Positions 1 through 5,943 of a stretch of 5,943 nt of DNA are shown piece after piece. Within the stretch, counting starts at the first letter, position 1. Each line of letters begins with the position of its first letter. The notes beneath the pieces were generated by a model, which was given only the letters and a program-made list of their open reading frames with translations, was not told the DNA's origin and made no database searches. This DNA comes from Phycisphaerales bacterium. Its GTDB lineage: Bacteria > Planctomycetota > Phycisphaerae > Tepidisphaerales > Tepidisphaeraceae. The position numbers were made by a program, and so were the translations under genes. The stretch is from NCBI GenBank assembly GCA_003153655.1, contig PMAK01000267.1, positions 12,173-18,115 on the forward strand, written 5' to 3'.

Positions 1-206
1 ATGGCGCGGGAGAGAGAAAGCGGCTGGCCCGGCTGATAAGACTTTGGGCGCGGCAGACCGGTATCAACGACCTTGCGATAGGTCTGCACCTCCGCGCGTT
101 GATTGACGCAGGCGGAAAGGAGGCCGAGAAACAAGCACGAAGCCACGAAGGATCGCAGGCAGGGAGCGGCTACGCGCAATGCGCTGGAGGCTGAATCACG
201 GATCAC
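1..206 (-). CDS. Outer-membrane efflux lipoprotein (TolC/NodT-like), N-terminal part, cut by window edge
   Basis: Probable outer-membrane channel of the tripartite pump; only the first 68 codons are present and the frame is still open at base 1. The start is a GTG at 206-204 whose GTGA overlaps the adaptor stop (TGA, 205-203). A Shine-Dalgarno GGAGG lies 9 nt upstream inside the adaptor gene, and the overlap implies translational coupling. The N-terminus has a basic region (R3, R11, R18), a hydrophobic core at about residues 20-30 and a lipobox Leu-Ser-Ala-Cys ending at C33, so the mature protein should be a lipid-anchored lipoprotein. The n-region is long, so a later start is possible, but no better one is seen. 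After the cysteine comes a TYRKVVD stretch and a PLSLSRA stretch; the latter looks like the start of the first repeat in outer-membrane efflux proteins (PLTLxxA). The family call rests on this short N-terminus plus position after permease and adaptor, so it is likely but unproven. Confidence 0.72.
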   Translation of the reverse strand, partial: MIRDSASSALRVAAPCLRSFVASCLFLGLLSACVNQRAEVQTYRKVVDTGLPRPKSYQPGQPLSLSRA

Positions 207-1573
207 CGGGTCGCGCCTCCCGATCCGTCGGCGGGGGGATCAACTTTGCTTTGCGCATCATCATGCATCGCCGAATGAGAATCGCCTGCGTCGGCGACAG
301 CGGGTGGGTTTGGTTTTTCCTGCGGTTGGGTGGCGACTTCGACTTCGATTCCATCGAGCAATTTTTCACCCGGATTGGTGACGATCCGTTCATTGCCGGA
401 CAGTCCGCTGACGACTTCCAACTTCTGACCCAGGTCTTGCCCGACGGTGACGGGGCGAAAGTGAATATGGTTTTGCTCGTCCACGACCGCTACCTGCGTG
501 CCATTCGCCTCGAAAAGCATGGCCGGCGTGGGAACGGTCAGCATGGGGTGATCGTGGTGGACGCCGACATGGACTTCGCCGTACATCCCGGCCCAGAGAA
601 GATGATCATGGTTGTCAAAATCGAGCTCGGTAAGAAGGGTACGCGTCGAAGGATCGAGTACGCCGGCCGTGCGGGCAACAATGCCTGTGAACTGACGGTC
701 GCCATAATTTCGCTGGGCAATAAATTGTACGGCTTGGCCATGCTGAATTGCGCTGATGTATGCCTGGGGGACGTTGACATAAATTCGCAGCCGATCCGTG
801 TCGGCGATATCAAACATTTCGTGTCCGGCAGCGGTGTCGGTGGAAGAGATGCGCGCTCCCACGTCATAGTTGCGGAAGGTGATGGTTCCAGAAAATGGAG
901 CGGTAATCTTCTCGAATCCCTGCTCGGCGGTGAGGCGCTCCACGGTGGCCTGGGCGCTCTTGACGGCGGCGTCGGCGGCGGCCTTTTCGGCAGCCGTCTG
1001 ATTTGCGGTCGATTGACGTGTGTCCAGGTCTTGTTGGGTCACGCTGCCGGATGCGAGCAGACCGTGATAGCGATCATAGGTGGCATTGGCCAGCGAGAGG
1101 TCGGCGACGGCTTTGACGACATTGGACTGTGCCTGCTGCAGAGCAGCCTGGGCCTGGGCGAGTTCAGCATCGGTGTCGGGGGCTTCGATTTCGGCGAGAA
1201 GCTGGCCCTTTTCGACGTGATCGTTGATATCGACCATCCATCGCTTCATGTACCCATCGACGCGGGCGTATATCGCGGTTTGCTGCATGGCGCGCACGTC
1301 GGCGGGCAGCTTGAGGTCTGAATCGACAGCCATTGGTTCGGGCAACGTAATATTCACAACCGGGGGCGCGCCGGCGGCCTCGTCGGCCTGCTTCGCGAGG
1401 TTGCGATCGTGTATGCGCTGGGGAATGAAACGCGCGAAGAAGGCAATTACAAGCAGAGAGAGCACGACGGTGCCGATGACAATCAGCTTCCGCGCGCTGA
1501 ATTGCGGGAGGTTGTCGGTACGAATTTCCACTTCGTGATGTTGCCGAGGGGGATCTTGCACCTGGGTTTCCAC
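203..1573 (-). CDS. RND efflux periplasmic adaptor (HlyD/AcrA-type membrane fusion protein)
   Basis: A 456-residue adaptor that should link the inner-membrane permease to the outer-membrane channel. It starts at GTG (1573-1571), sharing one base with the permease stop TAG, with a good Shine-Dalgarno (AGAGGAG) 8 nt before the start; the next Met is at residue 81, too late. Residues 29-50 form one hydrophobic helix, an uncleaved membrane anchor, and there is no lipobox. The first half of a lipoyl-like domain is at about 99-131 (ARVDGYMKRWMVDINDHVEKGQLL). An Ala/Gln-rich alpha-helical coiled-coil hairpin spans about 133-216, with the turn near GLLASGSVTQQDLD, and the lipoyl domain closes at about 218-245 (ITAPFSGTITFRNYDVGARI). 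A beta-barrel at about 253-340 and a membrane-proximal domain at about 345-412 follow. The last 45 residues are a Pro/Asp/Ala-rich, probably disordered tail. Unusual features are the tail and a histidine cluster at residues 322-342. The family is certain; the substrate is unknown. Confidence 0.95.
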   Translation of the reverse strand: METQVQDPPRQHHEVEIRTDNLPQFSARKLIVIGTVVLSLLVIAFFARFIPQRIHDRNLAKQADEAAGAPPVVNITLPEPMAVDSDLKLPADVRAMQQTAIYARVDGYMKRWMVDINDHVEKGQLLAEIEAPDTDAELAQAQAALQQAQSNVVKAVADLSLANATYDRYHGLLASGSVTQQDLDTRQSTANQTAAEKAAADAAVKSAQATVERLTAEQGFEKITAPFSGTITFRNYDVGARISSTDTAAGHEMFDIADTDRLRIYVNVPQAYISAIQHGQAVQFIAQRNYGDRQFTGIVARTAGVLDPSTRTLLTELDFDNHDHLLWAGMYGEVHVGVHHDHPMLTVPTPAMLFEANGTQVAVVDEQNHIHFRPVTVGQDLGQKLEVVSGLSGNERIVTNPGEKLLDGIEVEVATQPQEKPNPPAVADAGDSHSAMHDDAQSKVDPPADGSGGATR

Positions 1574-4500
1574 TATCTCAGCTCCTCTTCCACTTTTGTT
1601 TGTGGAGCTTTAACTCGTAGTCTGCTGTAAACGACTGGGACGAAAAACAGGGTGGCGACAGTCGCCAGAAACAGCCCGCCAATGACGGCTCTGCCGAGCG
1701 GGGCGTTTTGCTCGCCACCTTCGCCGAGGCCCAGGGACATCGGAAGCATTCCGATGATCATCGCCAGGGCGGTCATGATGACCGGACGGAGGCGCGTCAT
1801 GCCGGCTGTGAGGGCGGCATCATGCGCATTGTGTCCGTCGCGGCGCTGATCGTTGGCGAAGGTAATCAGCAGAATACTGTTGGAGGTGGCGACGCCGATG
1901 CTCATGATCGCGCCCATCAGCGAGGGGACATTCAACGTGGTTCCGGTGAGGAAGAGCATCCAGAGAATGCCGGACAGCGCTCCGGGCAGCGCCATCAGAA
2001 TAATCAGCGGATCGATCCAGGATTGGAAATTGATGACCATAAGCAGGTAGACCAGCAAGATCGCGAAGATCAGGCCGAACGACATATCCCTGAAGGAGTC
2101 GTGCATGCTCTGAACTTGTCCGCGAAGAGTGATGCTGCTGCCGCGGGGGAGAAATTTTCGGGCTTCGGCGACGATTTTGTCGACGCCAGATGCGACAGAG
2201 CCGAGGTCGGTGTGGCGAACCCCCGCGAGAATGTCATAGGTGGGGCGCACCTGATAGTGGGTGATATTGCTGGGAGAACGGCCGGGGACGATGCTGGCGA
2301 GATTTCCCAAAAGCTGGGTCCGCTGCATCACATCCTGACTGCCGGATGCGCCCGGGGGAACGATGGGCGAATCGGTCAGATCGGACATGGCATCCATCTT
2401 GTACTGAGGCGTCTGGACCAGGACGTTGTATTGAACTCCGGTGTTGGGGTTGGTCCAGAAGTTTGGAGAAAGCTGGGCAGTGCCGCTGAGCGACACTAGC
2501 ATGTCATTGGCGACCTGCTGCTGGGTGACGCCGACCTCGCTGGCCAGGGTGCGATCGACGTTTACGCGTATATCGGGGGCGTCGGGGACCTGCTCGAGCC
2601 GAACATCGGATGCGCCGGGCAGCGCGCGGATTTTTTTAAGGACGCTCTGAGCGATCTGAAGGTTTTTTGGCTCATTGGGCTGCGGCCCGTCGATCTCAAC
2701 GTCAATTGGGGCGGCGATGCCGAAATTGAGCACTTGCGTCACGATGTCCGCCGGCTGAAAAAAGAAGGTTTGGGCCGGAAACCGTTTGGGCAGATCGGCG
2801 TTGAGGATATCCATGTAATCGATCGTGGGCCGGTGATCGGGTTTGAGCGAAATAAGGATTTCACCATCGGCCGGCGACATGAGCGATCCATCGCTGAGGG
2901 AGAGGTTAATGGAACTGTTGGGAATGCCCATGTTGTCGAGAAGCGTGTCGATTTCGCTGGCGGGGATGTCATTGCGAATGGCGCGTTCGACATTGCCGAA
3001 GATTTGCTCGCTCTCTTCAATGCGTGTTCCGGGCGGGTTGCGAAGATGGAGGCGAATTTCGCCGGCATCAACGGTCGGGAAGAAATCAGTGCCGATCAGG
3101 AAAAACAAGCAACAGGAGATCAGCACCATCGACGCAAAGCCAACGACCGTGACCATGGGATGCTCGAGCGCCAGGGCGAGCAGGCCGCCATAGTAATCGC
3201 GGAGTTTTTCGAATCGAACGTTGAATCCTTCATGAAATCGCCAGATCAGACTGTTCTGAAGGGCGTAGTAAGTCAGAACAATCGCGAATAGGGCGAGCAA
3301 GAGGTAGAAGAGGTCCCAGATCCAGGAAACGGGGTGAAATTGCTGCCAGGGATGCTGATGAAACGCGGAGATGGAAGCGCCCAGGCCATCAGGTAAGACT
3401 TTCGCCAGCGGGGCGGTCCATGAACCGGGGAGGGCGGCGACGATGCCAAGCAGGACGAGCAATCCAAGGACAACCGTGCCAATTCGGGTTGCCACCCAGT
3501 AAATGCTTGATGCCAGGGTCACGTGCGGATGTTGTTTATGGGGATCGAGTTCCTCAGCCTTGTGCCGATCGGCGTGGGGATCATTTGGATCGAGCTTGCC
3601 GCCGTAGATTTCGACTTCACTGGCCAGCAGATAATGCACCATCGTCGGGACGAGCGTTCGGCTCAGCAGGTAGCTTGTGAGCATGGCGAACACGACGGCC
3701 ATGGCCAGAGGCACGAAGAGGAATTTGGCCGCTCCGCTGATGAAGAGCACGGGGACGAAGACGATGCAAATGCAGAGCGTGGAAACGAACGCCGGCACGG
3801 CGATCTGGGATGCGCCATCAAGGATGGCCTGAACGAGTCGTTTTTTCTGATGTAGATTTCGATGGATGTTTTCGATTTCCACGGTGGCGTCGTCCACGAG
3901 AATTCCGACGGCGAGCGCGAGTCCGCCGAGGGTCATGACGTTCAGGGTCTCACCGAGCCAACTCATGACGATGATGGATACGAGGATCGAAAGCGGAATG
4001 GAGATGACGACGATGAGGGTGCTGCGCCAGCTTCCGAGGAAGATGAGGATCATGAGCGCGGTCAGGCCGGCGGCGATGGCGGCTTCGCGCTCGACGCCAG
4101 TGACGGAGGCGCTCACAAAAATCGACTGATCGAAGAGGGGCGTGATTTTCAGCGACGGCGGGCAGAGTGCTTCAACGGCGGGAAGAGCCGCCTTGAGGCG
4201 ACTTACCACGTCCAGCGTGGAAGCGCCACCGGCTTTTAAAATGACCTGTAATACGCCACGCTTGCCGTCGGCATGCACGATGCTTTGCTGCACCTGGAAT
4301 CCATCGCGCACATGAGCAACATCTTTGATGTAAACGGGAATTCCCTTGACGGTTTTGATCGGGAGATTGTTGAGTTCGTCGATCACGCCCGGGCTGGCAT
4401 TGAGCACAATGGGCATTTCATTGACGCCGAATTTGGCGCTGCCCGCGGGAAGAATCAGGTTCTGTGCGCTGATGGCGTTGACGACCTCCGACGGAGAAAT

Positions 4501-5094
4501 GCCCCAGGCATAGAGGCGCTGGGGGTCGATATCCACCATGACCTGCTTCGCTTTGCCGCCATAGGGCCACGGCATTTGAGCGCCCTGGACCGAGGCGAGA
4601 TTGATGCGGACGGTCGTGTTCACAACGTCAAAGATATCCTGCTCGGCCATGCGGTCGCTGCTCATGCCGAGCTGAATAATCGGCACGTCGGATGCGCTAT
4701 AGCGGATGATGAGCGGGGCCTGGGTTCCGGGCGGAAGGGACTTGAGGATCGTCTGTGAGATCGACGTTACCTGAGCCATCGCATCGTGGATGTCCGCATT
4801 CTCGTGGAAGAAAATCTTGATGACCGAGATTCCGGTGAGCGATTGGCTTTCGGTATGCTCGATGCCGCTGACGATGGTGGGGAGAATGCGTTCGTATGGC
4901 GTGACGATGCGTGATTCCATGTCGCTCGGGGTCATGCCGGAATAGTTGAACGCGACCGCGATGACGGGGATGTTGATCTCGGGAAAGATATCGGTCGGCA
5001 TGCGGAGGATGGTCAGCACGCCGAGGATGAAGACCAGCATCGCGGCGACGACGAATGTGTAGGGACGACGAAGAGCTAGACGGACAATCCACAT
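1573..5094 (-). CDS. RND efflux transporter permease (AcrB/HAE1-like superfamily) with a two-helix insertion
   Basis: Proton-driven inner-membrane pump of 1173 residues, longer than AcrB (1049). Starts at ATG 5094-5092, 2 nt after the regulator stop, with only a weak GAG-type ribosome site, so coupled translation is likely. TM1 is at about 11-31, followed by the RMPTDIFPEI motif and the first periplasmic porter loop (about 32-335). TM2-TM6 span about 338-488, TM7 about 646-667, then the second porter loop (about 668-1000) and TM8-TM12 (about 1004-1157). TM4 carries the paired aspartates D401-D402 in GILVDDATVEIENI, matching AcrB D407/D408. TM11 has R1101 and T1108 in RLRPVIMT, matching AcrB R971/T978. 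The AcrB TM10 lysine is replaced by S1071 (GVATSNSILLITFA). Residues about 500-615 form an insertion with two extra hydrophobic helices and histidine-rich linkers. No CusA-like methionine clusters are obvious, so I do not call it a metal pump. The superfamily is certain; the substrate cannot be read from sequence. Confidence 0.96.
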   Translation of the reverse strand: MWIVRLALRRPYTFVVAAMLVFILGVLTILRMPTDIFPEINIPVIAVAFNYSGMTPSDMESRIVTPYERILPTIVSGIEHTESQSLTGISVIKIFFHENADIHDAMAQVTSISQTILKSLPPGTQAPLIIRYSASDVPIIQLGMSSDRMAEQDIFDVVNTTVRINLASVQGAQMPWPYGGKAKQVMVDIDPQRLYAWGISPSEVVNAISAQNLILPAGSAKFGVNEMPIVLNASPGVIDELNNLPIKTVKGIPVYIKDVAHVRDGFQVQQSIVHADGKRGVLQVILKAGGASTLDVVSRLKAALPAVEALCPPSLKITPLFDQSIFVSASVTGVEREAAIAAGLTALMILIFLGSWRSTLIVVISIPLSILVSIIVMSWLGETLNVMTLGGLALAVGILVDDATVEIENIHRNLHQKKRLVQAILDGASQIAVPAFVSTLCICIVFVPVLFISGAAKFLFVPLAMAVVFAMLTSYLLSRTLVPTMVHYLLASEVEIYGGKLDPNDPHADRHKAEELDPHKQHPHVTLASSIYWVATRIGTVVLGLLVLLGIVAALPGSWTAPLAKVLPDGLGASISAFHQHPWQQFHPVSWIWDLFYLLLALFAIVLTYYALQNSLIWRFHEGFNVRFEKLRDYYGGLLALALEHPMVTVVGFASMVLISCCLFFLIGTDFFPTVDAGEIRLHLRNPPGTRIEESEQIFGNVERAIRNDIPASEIDTLLDNMGIPNSSINLSLSDGSLMSPADGEILISLKPDHRPTIDYMDILNADLPKRFPAQTFFFQPADIVTQVLNFGIAAPIDVEIDGPQPNEPKNLQIAQSVLKKIRALPGASDVRLEQVPDAPDIRVNVDRTLASEVGVTQQQVANDMLVSLSGTAQLSPNFWTNPNTGVQYNVLVQTPQYKMDAMSDLTDSPIVPPGASGSQDVMQRTQLLGNLASIVPGRSPSNITHYQVRPTYDILAGVRHTDLGSVASGVDKIVAEARKFLPRGSSITLRGQVQSMHDSFRDMSFGLIFAILLVYLLMVINFQSWIDPLIILMALPGALSGILWMLFLTGTTLNVPSLMGAIMSIGVATSNSILLITFANDQRRDGHNAHDAALTAGMTRLRPVIMTALAMIIGMLPMSLGLGEGGEQNAPLGRAVIGGLFLATVATLFFVPVVYSRLRVKAPQTKVEEELR
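3256..3594 (-). other. Permease insertion: His-rich linker plus two extra predicted TM helices
   Basis: This is the part of the permease (residues about 501-613) with no counterpart in the usual 12-helix RND fold. It begins with a charged linker, residues 501-525, holding H507, H511, H519, H522 and H524 among many Asp/Glu. A hydrophobic helix at about 531-556 follows, then a loop of about 30 residues with H579, H581 and H587. A second helix at about 590-613 ends in an Arg-containing segment. The normal subfamily sequence resumes at FNVRFEKLRDYYGG (624-637), the amphipathic stretch before TM7. Two added helices leave the topology of the remaining helices unchanged: the first linker would be cytoplasmic and the second loop periplasmic. 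The reading frame is continuous, so this is not a frameshift artefact. Helix boundaries are judged by eye. Confidence 0.75.
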
Positions 5095-5096
5095 AA

Positions 5097-5645
5097 TCAG
5101 GCTCGTTCAGAAACGTTCTTGGTGACAGAGGCGATCTCGGGTGGAAGATTGTCGGCATCGCTGCCGAAAATTTCGCCGAGATATCCCATCGCCTCAATGA
5201 CGCACTTTTTCTTGTTCTCCGAGAGTCCGGTCAACTGCTCGCCGAGTTGACGCTGGGCGGCTTGGCGCGACTCGATGAATGCGCTGCGTCCCAACGGCGT
5301 CAACACCAATGAAATCTGGCGGCGATCGTGGCAGCACTCCTTGCGCCCCACCAGTTTCTTTAAAACCAGTCCATCAATCATGCGCGAGGCGGCCGGGAGA
5401 GAGGAACCGATATAATCTGCGACGCACGAAAGCGACGCCTGTGGCGAAAAACTGAGCAACCCCAATGTCCTGAATTGCGGGATGGAGAGCCCGGCAAAAC
5501 GATGTTGACGCATCATCTTCCGGATGGTCCTGGCGATAGGAGGTATGATATCCAGGAGTGCGCAAGCACATTCATCCAGAGGTGGCTGGGCGCCCGGCTT
5601 TATGCCGCTGGCAGCCGATTTGTTTCCATCTGGCAATAATTGCAT
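5097..5645 (-). CDS. MarR-family transcriptional regulator, likely repressor of the efflux operon
   Basis: A 182-residue winged-helix DNA-binding protein, first gene of the operon. It starts at ATG 5645-5643; an in-frame TAA lies two codons upstream, so no earlier start is possible. The MarR fold is visible in order: N-terminal dimerisation helix (about 24-48, LLDIIPPIARTIRKMMR), a helix with LSIPQFRTLGLLS (53-65), the helix-turn-helix (about 70-97, SLSCVADYIGSSLPAASRMIDGL, with SSLPAASRMIDGL as recognition helix), and the wing with the family D-x-R motif (D107-R108-R109 in HDRRQISLVLTPLG). C-terminal helices (about 121-160) complete the dimer interface. The first 22 residues are an extra, probably flexible tail. 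Six cysteines occur (26, 28, 74, 104, 105, 148), including an adjacent pair in the wing. MarR proteins usually bind palindromes near their own promoter and release on binding a ligand or on oxidation; linkage to the pump genes suggests local autoregulation. An activator role cannot be excluded. Confidence 0.93.
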   Translation of the reverse strand: MQLLPDGNKSAASGIKPGAQPPLDECACALLDIIPPIARTIRKMMRQHRFAGLSIPQFRTLGLLSFSPQASLSCVADYIGSSLPAASRMIDGLVLKKLVGRKECCHDRRQISLVLTPLGRSAFIESRQAAQRQLGEQLTGLSENKKKCVIEAMGYLGEIFGSDADNLPPEIASVTKNVSERA

Positions 5646-5665
5646 GAGTTAACTATATGCCTCAT
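5644..5665. promoter_or_regulatory. Candidate operator over the -10 box (inverted repeat ATGAG-12-CTCAT)
   Basis: Perfect 5-base arms with a 12-base spacer that contains the -10 box and the palindrome GTTAAC. Total length of 22 bp is in the range of MarR-type operators, and the position would block RNA polymerase. The arms are short, so chance occurrence is possible. Confidence 0.35.
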
Positions 5666-5680
5666 CTTATCGGTTGGCAA
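5652..5680 (-). promoter_or_regulatory. Sigma-70-type promoter of the efflux operon
   Basis: Read on the minus strand: -35 box TTGCCA (5680-5675, 5 of 6 to consensus), spacer of exactly 17 nt, -10 box TATAGT (5657-5652, 5 of 6). Six bases then separate the -10 box from the regulator ATG at 5645, so the expected transcription start is at or very near the A of the start codon. No Shine-Dalgarno could then be present in the message; the only candidate, a GAGG 14 nt before ATG, lies inside the promoter spacer. Confidence 0.6.
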
Positions 5681-5691
5681 ATGTCGTTTTC

Positions 5692-5709
5692 ATTGGTAAT
5701 TCCGCCAAT
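5692..5709. promoter_or_regulatory. Inverted repeat ATTGG-8-CCAAT upstream of the -35 box
   Basis: Perfect 5-base arms centred between 5700 and 5701, about 12 bp upstream of the -35 box. It could be an accessory regulator site; support is only its symmetry and place. Confidence 0.25.
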
Positions 5710-5718
5710 TAATTTCAT

Positions 5719-5741
5719 AAGTAACTGTTAGTAAATTACTT
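5719..5741. promoter_or_regulatory. AT-rich composite palindrome, candidate regulator-binding site
   Basis: Outer arms AAGTAA (5719-5724) and TTACTT (5736-5741) enclose two smaller perfect palindromes sharing base 5730: TAAC-T-GTTA (5722-5730) and AGTAA-A-TTACT (5730-5740). AGTAA also recurs as a direct repeat 10 bp apart (5720 and 5730), about one helical turn. It lies roughly 75-97 bp upstream of the predicted regulator start site, and could serve this operon or a divergent transcript. Confidence 0.35.
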
Positions 5742-5859
5742 GCGTTCGTCCAGCTTCGGCGAGAAAACAGGTGGGCCTGACTCTTCTAATTTTCGTCAGA
5801 ATGGGAACCTGGGTTCACAACATATCGTATTATTGGATAGTAACGATCCTCCTTCCCTG

Positions 5860-5900
5860 GGTGCCGTGGAGAGCCGAGAGACTCCATGGCATCTTTTTTT
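5860..5900 (+). terminator. Rho-independent terminator acting on plus-strand transcription
   Basis: Arms GGTGCCGTGGAG (5860-5871) and CTCCATGGCATC (5882-5893) pair over 12 bp, with two G-U pairs and no mismatch, around a 10-base loop. They are followed immediately by seven T (5894-5900). The U-tract is on the plus strand only, so it stops rightward transcription. No plus-strand gene precedes it in this window. Confidence 0.75.
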
Positions 5901-5943
5901 ATGCGCATTGTGTGGCGTCAATCAGCGTGTGAGTTTGATTTGG

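Larger units (their letters stand above)
5646..5943. other. Non-coding control region upstream of the operon
   Basis: About 298 bases without a supportable protein gene, clearly richer in A and T than the flanking coding DNA, especially at 5646-5745. It contains the operon promoter, several inverted repeats and a strong terminator on the opposite strand, each listed separately. Short dyads also occur at 5768-5779 (CAGG-TGGG-CCTG), 5777-5799 (CTGAC-13-GTCAG) and 5805-5816 (GAACC-TG-GGTTC). The heptamer CCTGGGT is repeated at 5808 and 5856. Whether another gene begins or ends beyond 5943 cannot be seen. Confidence 0.7.

Noticed and set aside
179..1321. 380-codon open frame on the plus strand, opposite the adaptor gene
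   Set aside because: It is antisense to a clear adaptor gene. Its translation is Gly/Asp/Val-rich with no family signature, as expected from the complement of Ala/Gln-rich coding DNA.
1708..4758. Several plus-strand open frames (1708-2499, 2734-3291, 3862-4239, 4273-4758) opposite the permease gene
   Set aside because: All lie antisense to the permease, have low-complexity charged translations and no convincing ribosome sites; they are by-products of codon bias.
1573..5094. Calling the permease a CusA-type heavy-metal pump because of its histidines
   Set aside because: The histidines lie in the TM6-TM7 insertion, not the porter domain, and no clear methionine-pair pathway is visible, so the substrate class is left open.
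4697..5197. Open frame of 166 codons on the minus strand across the regulator-permease junction
   Set aside because: It is out of frame with both recognised genes, and its Arg/His/Pro-rich translation is typical of a shifted frame.
5657..5731. 24-codon plus-strand frame starting at ATG 5657
   Set aside because: It has no ribosome site and overlaps the promoter and operator-like elements of the regulator.
5886..5943. Possible start of a plus-strand gene (ATG at 5886 or in-frame ATG at 5901, open to the edge)
   Set aside because: The first ATG lies inside the terminator stem and the second directly after its U-tract; only 19 codons are visible and no family can be recognised.
5899..5943. Minus-strand frame entering from the right edge and ending at TAA (5901-5899)
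   Set aside because: Only 14 codons are visible, with no recognisable motif; an open stretch of that length is expected by chance.

Overview
The window holds most of one efflux operon read on the minus strand: a MarR-family regulator (5097-5645), an RND-type inner-membrane permease (1573-5094), a periplasmic adaptor (203-1573), and the first 68 codons of an outer-membrane efflux lipoprotein (1-206) that runs off the left edge. The right-hand 298 bases (5646-5943) are an AT-richer, non-coding control region.

The organism is a Gram-negative (two-membrane) bacterium of moderately high GC content, because the set is a tripartite pump spanning inner membrane, periplasm and outer membrane. The start of the outer-membrane component (lipobox, then a TYRKVVD...LPRP...PLSLSRA stretch) reminds me of planctomycete-type TolC/NodT proteins, and the permease resembles RND pumps common in Acidobacteriota and Planctomycetota. 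This assignment is from memory and weak.

The genes are packed tightly. The regulator stop lies 2 nt before the permease ATG. The permease stop TAG shares its G with the adaptor GTG start. The adaptor stop and the next GTG start overlap as GTGA. One promoter, TTGCCA-17-TATAGT just upstream of the regulator, could drive all four genes, and its spacing predicts a transcript starting at or very near the A of the regulator ATG (leaderless). Inverted repeats at and upstream of this promoter are plausible sites for autoregulation. The model is that the MarR protein represses its own operon, and ligand binding releases synthesis of a proton-driven pump that moves an unknown, probably toxic, compound out of the cell.

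Three points stand out. The permease carries an insertion of about 115 residues between canonical helices TM6 and TM7, which adds two predicted membrane helices and two histidine-rich stretches. The TM10 lysine of the AcrB proton relay is a serine. The control region contains a strong Rho-independent terminator on the plus strand with no plus-strand gene before it, which suggests a small RNA or an attenuated leader running away from the operon. I see no tRNA, rRNA, CRISPR array, insertion sequence or attachment site.
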